A stretch of 5,250 nucleotides of DNA from Planctomycetota bacterium (lineage in GTDB: Bacteria > Planctomycetota > Phycisphaerae > SM23-33). Shown here piece by piece: positions 1 to 5,250 of this stretch; within the stretch, counting starts at the first letter, position 1; the number at the start of each line of letters is the position of its first letter. Both the position numbers and the translations under genes were made by a program. The notes beneath the pieces are model-generated. The model did no database searches. It was given only the letters and a program-made list of their open reading frames with translations, and was not told where the DNA came from. The stretch is from the NCBI GenBank assembly GCA_021160865.1, contig JAGHBS010000043.1, positions 1 to 5,250 of the forward strand. Reading direction: 5' to 3'.

Positions 1-96
1 CAATATCGCTTCGACCGTAACAGCTATCTCCTCTGCCATCGGAGATTTTTCATTATTTTTCCCCGACCCTTCCATATCAGCTATCTTTATCTGCAT
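1..96 (-). CDS. Possible 5' end of an unrecognised gene, cut by the left edge
   Basis: On the minus strand an open frame starts at an ATG at 96-94 and runs to base 1 without a stop, giving 32 codons. A second in-frame ATG lies at 75-73. An in-frame TGA occurs five codons upstream of the first ATG, so the frame cannot start much earlier. The visible peptide is hydrophilic (lysine, glutamate, asparagine) and ends in EEIAVTVEAIL. Neither ATG has a clear Shine-Dalgarno sequence, which lowers confidence. It has the same orientation as the aminotransferase upstream, with a 142-base gap. The closing VEAIL resembles the opening helix of ScpB (segregation and condensation protein B), which often begins with a short variable tail and then an EA(I/L)LF-type motif. 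That match is only a few residues long and is a guess. It could equally be a chance open frame. Confidence 0.35.
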   Translation of the reverse strand, partial: MQIKIADMEGSGKNNEKSPMAEEIAVTVEAIL

Positions 97-238
97 AAGA
101 ATTGAGATTCACACACGCAAAATTGCATTGCTGCTGGTCAACCTCTCTACATCCTGTCTCTTACCCAGCCAGGGGCAAAGCACGCAAATACAACCACCCC
201 TTCCCGCTCTGCTATAACCTAAAACGGTCAGCCTGGAA
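97..238. other. Intergenic gap with no supported gene
   Basis: This 142-base gap lies between the aminotransferase stop and the possible gene at the left edge. I see no tRNA-like cloverleaf, no intrinsic terminator (no strong stem followed by a T run on either strand) and no ATG-started minus-strand frame of useful length. A minus-strand frame without ATG crosses it and ends at the TGA just upstream of the left-edge ORF; I regard it as chance. Confidence 0.6.
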
Positions 239-1558
239 TCACTCTATCTCAAGGTTCTTCAGTTCATCAGCGTGTTCAGCCACCTTGCGGAAGGCATTAG
301 CATATTCTTCGATTATTTCCGGATAATCGTGCTTGAACCATGGGACGCTAAAGGCCCGCTTGGGGATTGACTCAGTGACCGGAAGCGAACCAGGACCCTG
401 TCTCACATCGCGCTTGGCATTGGCAATAACGGTGGGTTTGCCATGACCATAGACGTCGGCTTCATGCAACATCGGATGCAAGTGCAGCGGGAAGTTCAAG
501 CCCGGTTCTACCTCAAAGCCTTCTGCGGTAACTGCCTTGCAGAACTTCTCGATTGGCAAGCCATCCAGTTCTTCCGGACGATAAAGCCCAGCAGCTGCAT
601 ACCATCCGCCCATCGTCGAGCCGGAATCCTTCGGCGGCCGATGCGCCTTGATGCCTGGCGTACCTTCAAGCAAATCCCAGAACCGATTCATAGCCTTTTG
701 GATTTCCTTTATTCGCTCGGGGTAGTATTTCAACTGTACCCGCCCTACTGCTGATGATATCTGGTGCATGCGGTGCTTGTATCCCCCGAGGGGCAAACCA
801 GCATACTTCTTCAATTCCGGATTAGTTATGCTTCCCGGATCGCTTGACCAATCCGTTCGGATACCTGTCCGCTCATAATGTCCAAATGCAATTGCCCGCT
901 CATATATATCTCGATCGTTAGTAACGAGCATCCCGCCTTCACCTGCCACAAGGCTCTTACCTGCCATCAGGCTAAAGGCGGCTACATGTCCAATCGTGCC
1001 CGTCATACGACCTTTGTAAAGGCCACCTTGGGCATGAGAAACATCTTCAATAACCTTTATGTTGTGTTTCTCGGCAATGGCCATTATCTCGTCCATCTCG
1101 GCTGGATAGGCACAGTAATGAACAACTACGATTGCCTTGGTATTCTCGCAGATACGATGCTCAATATCTTTCGGGTCAATGCAAAGCGTATCAGGTAAGC
1201 AATCAGCGAAGTTAATCGTCGCCCCCAACGACAGTGCCGGCAGCGCCGATGCCCAATAGGTAAGCGAAGGTGCAATGATTTCATCACCTACGCCCACCCC
1301 GCAAGCCCACATCGCTCCGAGCAATGCTGCCGTCCCATTGCAATAAGCAAGGGCATATTTCATACCCATCCATTCAGCAATTTCCTGCTCAAACTGCTTG
1401 GTGATTTCAGTCCTGCTCATCGCACCGCGTCGAAGGACATCGAGGGCAGCTTCTTCGTCCTCACGAGTGATGATAGGCCACTTGAAAATATCACCCGGGT
1501 CTTTGGTGATTGCCTTGGGACCGCCGAAAATTGCCAATTTTTCGTTCGTTGCCGACAT
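239..1558 (-). CDS. DegT/DnrJ/EryC1/StrS-family PLP-dependent aminotransferase
   Basis: This is a complete 439-residue fold-type I aminotransferase, slightly longer than many family members. The family transfers an amino group, usually from glutamine or glutamate, to keto-sugars of nucleotide sugars or to keto-cyclitols, in the cytoplasm. Visible motifs in order are: a substrate-side N-terminus with FGGPKA (11-16); the cofactor phosphate-binding CNGTAAL (73-79); GDEIIAPSLTYWASA (91-105); EDVSHA (171-176), whose D172 should pair with the PLP pyridine nitrogen; the Schiff-base lysine K201 followed by GEGG (206-209); and GYKHRMHQISSAVGRVQL (259-276). The catalytic set is therefore intact. The start is the ATG at 1558, because AAGGAG lies 7 bases upstream. 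An in-frame ATG at 1606 would add 16 basic residues and lacks that support. No nucleotidyltransferase, dehydratase, inositol dehydrogenase or glycosyltransferase is in the window, so the substrate cannot be assigned. The N-terminal style resembles proteins annotated as glutamine:scyllo-inositol aminotransferases or AHBA-synthase-like, but that name is often over-applied. Confidence 0.95.
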   Translation of the reverse strand: MSATNEKLAIFGGPKAITKDPGDIFKWPIITREDEEAALDVLRRGAMSRTEITKQFEQEIAEWMGMKYALAYCNGTAALLGAMWACGVGVGDEIIAPSLTYWASALPALSLGATINFADCLPDTLCIDPKDIEHRICENTKAIVVVHYCAYPAEMDEIMAIAEKHNIKVIEDVSHAQGGLYKGRMTGTIGHVAAFSLMAGKSLVAGEGGMLVTNDRDIYERAIAFGHYERTGIRTDWSSDPGSITNPELKKYAGLPLGGYKHRMHQISSAVGRVQLKYYPERIKEIQKAMNRFWDLLEGTPGIKAHRPPKDSGSTMGGWYAAAGLYRPEELDGLPIEKFCKAVTAEGFEVEPGLNFPLHLHPMLHEADVYGHGKPTVIANAKRDVRQGPGSLPVTESIPKRAFSVPWFKHDYPEIIEEYANAFRKVAEHADELKNLEIE

Positions 1559-1565
1559 TCTTTTT

Positions 1566-1571
1566 CTCCTT
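1566..1571 (-). promoter_or_regulatory. Ribosome binding site of the aminotransferase
   Basis: Read on the minus strand the bases are AAGGAG, followed by a 7-base A-rich spacer and the ATG at 1558. This is close to the ideal Shine-Dalgarno sequence and spacing. It decides the start codon against the upstream in-frame ATG at 1606. Confidence 0.85.
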
Positions 1572-1730
1572 AAACGTTTTTCCTCTGTAAGGGCAAATCT
1601 TTCCAATCAATGAACCTTTACTCAATAATCAAACTCCGCCGAGAAATCAAGTAAATTTTTATTTCCGCCAAGTTCTCTGGATTGCCTTAAAGTGATGCAG
1701 TTTCGGCGTCGATGTATCTTTTGCATGTAC

Positions 1731-1735
1731 AAGGA
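1731..1735 (+). promoter_or_regulatory. Ribosome binding site of the PP2C-type phosphatase
   Basis: AAGGA stands 8 bases before the ATG at 1744. The spacing is good and it supports 1744 as the true start of the phosphatase gene. Confidence 0.7.
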
Positions 1736-1743
1736 CCTGCAAG

Positions 1744-2952
1744 ATGCTGCTCCTGACTGAAAAACGGAGGATTCTCTGGCTCGGTCCGAAAGCGATACCT
1801 AACAAGATCGCCTCGGTCATTGGAAAGGACTGGGAGATTACAAGAGGCAATCCATTCATCCTCCCACCGAGGATTGACGACGAGATCGACCTTGTATTAA
1901 TATTTCCCCCCAGCGATGAAGGCGTAGGAACTCACTGGTTAGCCGAGTTGCTCGACAAGGTTAACCGCAGCAAGGCAGTGGCAGTTATCTTTTTGCCAAA
2001 AGTTTCTCCTTTCCGAGAGATGCTCGCTCATTGCAGTGGTCAGTTTGTGGTTATCGACCCCCAAGCGTCCACCGCTGAGATTTCCGCCCGTATCGAAACA
2101 GCAGCAGCCTTACAACCAATCATCCGAGACCTTCACGATGATCTTGCTTCCCGATGTTCACACCTATCGTCCAAGAATCATGAAACACAAGATAACATTG
2201 AAAGGGAACTCCGACTGGCAGCCCAACTTCAACGGGCATTTCTTCCTAAGAAATTTCCGTCGGTGGGATTGGTGCGATTCTCCGCTTTGTTTAGACCGTT
2301 AGGATGGGTTAGTGGAGACATCTACGACGTAAGACGACTTGATGAAGAAAATATATGCTTCTACGTTGCAGATGTTGTCGGACATGGCTTACCAGCAGCT
2401 TTAATGACAATGTTCATTAAAAGGGCATTGTTGACCAAGCGGATAGAGGGTAATCGATATGAAATAATCTCACCTGCTGAAACCCTTTCTGCACTCAACA
2501 CTGATATATGTCAGCAGAGCCTCAAGTCGCACCAGTTTTGCACCATCTTCTACGGGATAATCAATGCAAAAACGCTGACCTTACGATACGCTCGAGGCGG
2601 TCATCCCTGCCCATACCTGCTCGATAGGAATAGCGATCGGATAGAACAGATAAGTTCGAATGGTGCCATTGTGGGTATCTTCCCTGATGAAACTTTTGAA
2701 GAAAGGGAAATTCAACTCTCGGCGGGGCAACGTGTGGTTGTCTTCTCCGATGGGGCTGAAGAGCTGCTCTGTTCAGCCCATACAATGAAAACCGCAAAAA
2801 CCATGCGTGAGATTCTCAACTCTGTCAGGCAGCTGCCCCTCAATGAGATGATGCTACAATTAGCCATGAAAATTGATACTCAACGTTCCAGCACAATCCA
2901 TAAGGAAGACGATGCCACAATCCTGGTAATGGACATCTCTGAAGGGCATTGA
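1744..2952 (+). CDS. RsbU-like PP2C/SpoIIE serine phosphatase with degenerate receiver domain
   Basis: This is a complete 402-residue soluble protein with no signal peptide or membrane segment. Residues about 8-120 alternate hydrophobic strands and helices like a response-regulator receiver, but the phosphoacceptor position in DLVLIF is F54 and the usual KP before the last helix reads DP (105-106). A charged, probably helical linker (about 125-155) leads to the phosphatase domain, which opens with the typical amphipathic ERELRLAAQLQRAFLP (153-168). Metal-binding motifs are intact: GDIYD (191-195, D192), ADVVGHG (209-215, D210), GGHP (285-288), SDG (335-337, D336) and EDDATILV (388-395). Family members are Mn/Mg-dependent phosphatases that usually remove phosphate from serine of an STAS-domain anti-sigma antagonist, freeing a sigma factor or another output. 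No antagonist, anti-sigma kinase or sensor kinase lies in the window, so the target is unknown. It has its own RBS, diverges from the aminotransferase and ends 39 bases from the convergent hydrolase gene. Confidence 0.93.
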   Translation: MLLLTEKRRILWLGPKAIPNKIASVIGKDWEITRGNPFILPPRIDDEIDLVLIFPPSDEGVGTHWLAELLDKVNRSKAVAVIFLPKVSPFREMLAHCSGQFVVIDPQASTAEISARIETAAALQPIIRDLHDDLASRCSHLSSKNHETQDNIERELRLAAQLQRAFLPKKFPSVGLVRFSALFRPLGWVSGDIYDVRRLDEENICFYVADVVGHGLPAALMTMFIKRALLTKRIEGNRYEIISPAETLSALNTDICQQSLKSHQFCTIFYGIINAKTLTLRYARGGHPCPYLLDRNSDRIEQISSNGAIVGIFPDETFEEREIQLSAGQRVVVFSDGAEELLCSAHTMKTAKTMREILNSVRQLPLNEMMLQLAMKIDTQRSSTIHKEDDATILVMDISEGH

Positions 2953-2991
2953 GAAAATTATCAAACTTGGATTATCACAGGAATGTTTTTA

Positions 2992-4299
2992 TCACCACCT
3001 AAAGACTGGGCGATTTTGACGCACCGCTTTGAAGACTGCCAAAACCTCCGCTGCATATTCATCTCCCCCAAGGTAGATATTTTGCGCATGGCCAGCATTG
3101 GGTATTTCGCATAATCTCTTGGGACTACCTGCTGCATGGTAGAGTCTTTCAGCATCGGTCGGTGGAGAGATTTTGTCATCCAATCCTTGAAGAATCAGCA
3201 CTGGTCGAGGACTTATCCTGCCTATTTCACGGATATTGCCTGCCTGGAATAAATTGCATCCTAACTCTGCCGATGCAATGATCATACTTACCCACCGTAT
3301 ATATTGACGCAATGGCGAGGGAATAATTCTTATCGCACTATCCAAGACGACCGTCGGTTCAGCAAAGGGGCTATCGATGACAACCGCTTTTATCCTCTTA
3401 TCTGCTCCTGCTGCTGATACCACTGCCGCCGCTCCGTGGGAAATGCCATATCCGAATATATATCGACTCTGTTGAGGATGAACCTGCCTGAGATACCTCA
3501 ATGCCCCCAGTACATCGTTTGCTTCATGCACGCCGAAACTTCGGGTATGACCGTCGCTTCCCCCCTCGCCACGCATATCGAATAACAATACATTATAGCC
3601 ATTATCAGCGAGTAATCGGACATAATCGAGATAACACGCCTTTGTAAGTCCTCTGCCTGGTACGAGAATTACGGTAGCATCAGATTGATCAACCGACGTT
3701 ATGAACCACCCTTCAAGTCTCAAGCCGTCTATTGCTCTAAAATGGGCTGTTTCGTAATACATCTCTAATGAGCGATATGGATCAGTGGCATCGGCAAACT
3801 TTACCCAGTGTGTCATAAAGGTAGCCGTTAGGTATGGTACTGCAATTGCTATTACTATAATCACCCGAACAATGGTTTTAGGAATATATTTCCATAAAGG
3901 TCTTCGGGCACTCCGGTGAATAAAAAAAATTGCTGACAAGACCATATTCACCAGCCGATCGATAAGCCAGACGACGATATGCAGCGCCAGCAGAAAATAT
4001 ATTGCAATACCCAATTCTGACCATTGAACGCTCATCTGAGGCGTCACTGCTGTGAGTGCAATCATATATCCTGCCACCACCGCAACCAACAGTGTCAAAT
4101 AAACAAGATGGTATGCCTTGACCTTGCTGGGAAAATCCGGTCTGAATAACAGAACGTAAGCAGCAAATCCGGGCAACACTGCAAAATGCACTGCTTCAGA
4201 AGGCGATTTACTTATAATCATCCCCACCGCCAAGGAAGATGCCGATGCCACCAGAAAAACGATAAAACGAAAATACATCGGCATTCGTCGTCGTAGCAT
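2992..4299 (-). CDS. Polytopic membrane protein with C-terminal alpha/beta-hydrolase domain
   Basis: This is a complete 435-residue protein. The N-terminal 165 residues hold five predicted membrane segments, at about 11-30, 37-53, 62-84, 96-127 (long, perhaps bent) and 142-164. Basic residues at the N-terminus (MLRRR), near 53-61 and at 129-141 fit a cytoplasmic N-terminus, which would place the hydrolase outside the membrane. The C-terminal domain is a serine alpha/beta-hydrolase: oxyanion-side VPGRG (213-217), DMRGEGGSDG (241-250), nucleophile elbow GYGISHG (283-289, S287), acid D375 in GLDDKISP (372-379) and H404 in NAGH (401-404), so the triad is complete. This domain type includes esterases, acyltransferases and dipeptidyl-peptidase-like enzymes; the substrate cannot be read from sequence. 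For the start at 4299, an AGGA lies about 10 bases upstream and an AAGG only 2 bases upstream, so initiation is less certain; the ATGs at codons 6 and 8 have no better site. It lies downstream of gnd on the same strand, but the 243-base gap argues for its own promoter. Confidence 0.88.
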   Translation of the reverse strand: MLRRRMPMYFRFIVFLVASASSLAVGMIISKSPSEAVHFAVLPGFAAYVLLFRPDFPSKVKAYHLVYLTLLVAVVAGYMIALTAVTPQMSVQWSELGIAIYFLLALHIVVWLIDRLVNMVLSAIFFIHRSARRPLWKYIPKTIVRVIIVIAIAVPYLTATFMTHWVKFADATDPYRSLEMYYETAHFRAIDGLRLEGWFITSVDQSDATVILVPGRGLTKACYLDYVRLLADNGYNVLLFDMRGEGGSDGHTRSFGVHEANDVLGALRYLRQVHPQQSRYIFGYGISHGAAAVVSAAGADKRIKAVVIDSPFAEPTVVLDSAIRIIPSPLRQYIRWVSMIIASAELGCNLFQAGNIREIGRISPRPVLILQGLDDKISPPTDAERLYHAAGSPKRLCEIPNAGHAQNIYLGGDEYAAEVLAVFKAVRQNRPVFRW

Positions 4300-4391
4300 A
4301 ACCTTTTTATCCTATCATCCTCTTCTGGAAATCCACTAAAAGAAACTCCATTACAGGACAAAAAGCATGGGGAAAGCCATAAACGACTTTG

Positions 4392-4412
4392 CATGCTAAC
4401 AACAGTAGCATG
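4392..4412. repeat. Perfect 7-bp inverted repeat, possible operator
   Basis: CATGCTA (4392-4398) is followed after 7 bases by its exact reverse complement TAGCATG (4406-4412). It could form a small hairpin or be bound by a dimeric regulator. No T run follows on either strand, so it is a poor terminator. Its overlap with the candidate hydrolase promoter favours an operator reading, but a repeat this size can arise by chance. Confidence 0.4.
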
Positions 4413-4421
4413 ATAAGACAA
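4393..4421 (-). promoter_or_regulatory. Candidate sigma70-type promoter for the membrane hydrolase gene
   Basis: On the minus strand TTGTCT (4421-4416) and TAGCAT (4398-4393) are separated by exactly 17 bases. Each hexamer matches four of six consensus positions. Transcription would begin near 4386 and give a leader of about 87 bases before the ATG at 4299. The spacing is ideal but the hexamers are only fair, so this is a prediction. A 7-base-pair inverted repeat overlaps the -10 element and spacer, where a repressor site is often found. Confidence 0.35.
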
Positions 4422-4483
4422 GGTAAAACTATCCGATTATGATGACTTTTCCGCCAAGCAGGTTGGTATCAATATCACCCGAC

Positions 4484-4503
4484 AGCAGCGTTATATTCCT
4501 GCT
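4484..4503. repeat. Weak 5-bp inverted repeat downstream of gnd
   Basis: AGCAG (4484-4488) and CTGCT (4499-4503) are complementary across a 10-base gap. It is the second of two small dyads just past the gnd stop. Alone it is barely above chance. Confidence 0.2.
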
Positions 4504-4505
4504 AT

Positions 4506-4529
4506 TGGCTACGGGTATTCGATTAGCCA
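4506..4529. repeat. 6-bp inverted repeat just after the gnd stop
   Basis: TGGCTA (4506-4511) and TAGCCA (4524-4529) are exact complements across a 12-base loop, starting 13 bases past the gnd stop codon. It could stabilise the gnd mRNA 3' end or take part in termination, but there is no following T run and the loop is large. Confidence 0.25.
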
Positions 4530-4542
4530 GTAAGAATGCTCC

Positions 4543-5250
4543 TTATGCTGTATATGTCCCTGCGGTGGTCTTACCACCCTTTCCTGTCCAGTTAGTATGG
4601 AAGAACTCACCTCTTGGTTTATCAACACGTTCATAGGTATGAGCGCCGAAGTAATCCCGCATTGCTTGCAATAGATTCGCCGGCAGACGTTCGCTACGAT
4701 AACCATCATAAAACGCCAAAGCTGAACTAAAGGCCGGCACCGGTATGCCGAGTTTAATCGCCTGCGTGATTACCCGTCGCCATGCAGCCTGGTTCTTGCG
4801 AACTACCGAGCGGAAGTAAGGCACAAGCAGCAAGTTCTCCGGCTGGGTCTTCTTACTGAAGGCATCCTTTATTCGACCGAGGAACTGGCTTCGAATAATG
4901 CACCCCCCACGCCAAATTGCTGCAATACCACCATAATTGAGATTCCAGCCGAAATGCTCTGCCGCTGCTTTTAGCAACATAAATCCCTGTGCATAGGCAA
5001 CAATCTTGGATGCGTACAATGCTTGTCGAATACTTTCGATAAACTTTGCCTTATCACCTTTGAAAACCCGTTTAGGACCTCGAAGCTTCGTCGAAGCCTC
5101 TACTCGCTGCTCCTTCAAAGCCGAAAGACACCTTGCAAAGACTGCTTCACCAATCAGCGTCAATGGCATACCCAACTCCAAGGCACTGATGACTGTCCAT
5201 TTGCCTGTACCTTTCTGACCTGCAGTATCGAGGATTACATCTACTATGGG
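4543..5250 (-). CDS. gnd: 6-phosphogluconate dehydrogenase (decarboxylating), C-terminal half
   Basis: The frame is open from the right edge to a TAA at 4545-4543 and gives the last 235 residues of a protein that is usually about 470-480 long. The true start lies beyond the window; the TTG at 5181 is an internal leucine codon. The enzyme oxidatively decarboxylates 6-phosphogluconate to ribulose 5-phosphate, producing NADPH in the cytoplasmic pentose phosphate pathway. Substrate-binding residues known from the sheep enzyme are all present: K260 and T262 in AGQKGTGKWT (fragment K13, T15), R287 in EAVFARCLS (fragment R40), and R446 and H452 in RDYFGAHTYERVD (fragment R198, H204). The R446/H452 tail reaches into the neighbouring subunit of the dimer. 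The all-helical domain signature IWRGGCIIRS is also visible. The full C-terminal tail marks the long dimeric form rather than the short tetrameric GntZ-like type. The N-terminal NAD(P)-binding domain is off the window, so cofactor preference cannot be judged. I see no disruption in the visible part. Confidence 0.98.
   Translation of the reverse strand, partial: PIVDVILDTAGQKGTGKWTVISALELGMPLTLIGEAVFARCLSALKEQRVEASTKLRGPKRVFKGDKAKFIESIRQALYASKIVAYAQGFMLLKAAAEHFGWNLNYGGIAAIWRGGCIIRSQFLGRIKDAFSKKTQPENLLLVPYFRSVVRKNQAAWRRVITQAIKLGIPVPAFSSALAFYDGYRSERLPANLLQAMRDYFGAHTYERVDKPRGEFFHTNWTGKGGKTTAGTYTA

Larger units (their letters stand above)
1559..1743. other. Divergent intergenic region, presumed to hold two opposing promoters
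   Basis: The aminotransferase and the phosphatase are transcribed away from each other from this 185-base, AT-rich gap, so both promoters should lie here unless transcription enters from elsewhere. The best plus-strand sigma70-like match I found is TTTCCA (1600-1605) and AATAAT (1624-1629) with an 18-base spacer. It would give a leader of about 110 bases and matches consensus only partly. I found no comparable minus-strand pair. No long inverted repeat suggests a shared operator. Confidence 0.3.
4300..4542 (-). other. Intergenic gap between gnd and the membrane hydrolase gene
   Basis: This 243-base gap separates two genes on the same strand. It holds two weak inverted repeats just after the gnd stop, then a stronger one overlapping a candidate promoter, then about 90 bases of AT-rich leader before the hydrolase start. 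None of the stems is followed by a T run in the gnd reading direction, so I cannot call an intrinsic terminator. Short minus-strand frames exist but none has both an ATG and a Shine-Dalgarno sequence. Confidence 0.5.

Noticed and set aside
102..243. Minus-strand frame of about 44 codons between the aminotransferase stop and the left-edge ORF
   Set aside because: It has no ATG, only a possible GTG with poor RBS spacing, and its composition (Cys, Trp, Arg, Gly-rich runs) looks like chance translation.
443..1198. Plus-strand open frames inside the aminotransferase gene (443-754 and 878-1198)
   Set aside because: They lie antisense to a gene with intact catalytic motifs, lack recognisable domains and have no credible RBS.
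1559..1606. Upstream ATG at 1606 as the start of the aminotransferase
   Set aside because: The ATG at 1558 has AAGGAG at ideal spacing inside this stretch. The extra 16 residues are strongly basic and unlike the usual family N-terminus.
2953..2991. Terminator between the convergent phosphatase and hydrolase genes
   Set aside because: The 39-base gap has no stem of useful length. It has repeated TTATCA words (2958-2963, 2972-2977, 2989-2994), but their spacing is irregular and the bases are AT-rich, so chance is likely.
4307..4411. Short minus-strand ORF (34 residues, starting MLLLLACK) ending 7 bases before the hydrolase start, considered as a leader peptide
   Set aside because: There is no Shine-Dalgarno sequence before its ATG, and that ATG lies within the inverted repeat, upstream of the predicted transcription start. 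Its peptide shows no run of regulatory codons.
4439..4636. Plus-strand ORF overlapping the 3' end of gnd
   Set aside because: It runs antisense to conserved gnd codons and translates to low-information sequence; it is a shadow of gnd plus part of the gap.

Overview
The window is an ordinary-looking stretch of bacterial chromosome with roughly balanced base composition. It holds four clear protein genes plus a possible fifth gene start at the left edge. I see no tRNA, rRNA, CRISPR array, insertion sequence, integrase or phage gene. The gene types (an inositol/sugar-type DegT aminotransferase, an RsbU-like phosphatase, a polytopic membrane hydrolase and a long-form 6-phosphogluconate dehydrogenase) fit a Gram-negative environmental bacterium. 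The style of the aminotransferase reminds me of the Planctomycetes/Lentisphaerae (PVC) group, but that placement is a low-confidence impression, not a result.

Layout. Bases 1-96 (minus strand) carry the first 32 codons of an open frame that leaves the window. Bases 97-238 show no supportable gene. A complete PLP-dependent DegT/DnrJ/EryC1/StrS aminotransferase follows (239-1558, minus), with a strong ribosome binding site. A 185-base divergent gap separates it from a plus-strand PP2C/SpoIIE-type serine phosphatase (1744-2952), whose N-terminal region looks like a receiver domain without its phosphoacceptor. This gene converges, with a 39-base gap, on a minus-strand gene for a five-pass membrane protein with an alpha/beta-hydrolase domain (2992-4299). 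Upstream of that is a 243-base gap holding several inverted repeats and a candidate promoter. The 3' half of gnd (6-phosphogluconate dehydrogenase, minus) fills the right edge from 4543 to 5250.

How the genes relate. Orientation and spacing do not support one operon: the aminotransferase and phosphatase diverge, the phosphatase and hydrolase converge, and gnd and the hydrolase share a strand but are well separated. gnd belongs to the oxidative pentose phosphate pathway. The aminotransferase would act on a keto-sugar or keto-cyclitol, but no partner gene for nucleotide-sugar or cyclitol synthesis is visible. The phosphatase probably belongs to a partner-switching circuit whose anti-sigma factor and antagonist are not in the window. 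I found no convincing novel multi-gene system. The points most worth a second look are the degenerate receiver-phosphatase fusion, the membrane-embedded hydrolase, and the inverted repeat overlapping a candidate promoter upstream of the hydrolase.
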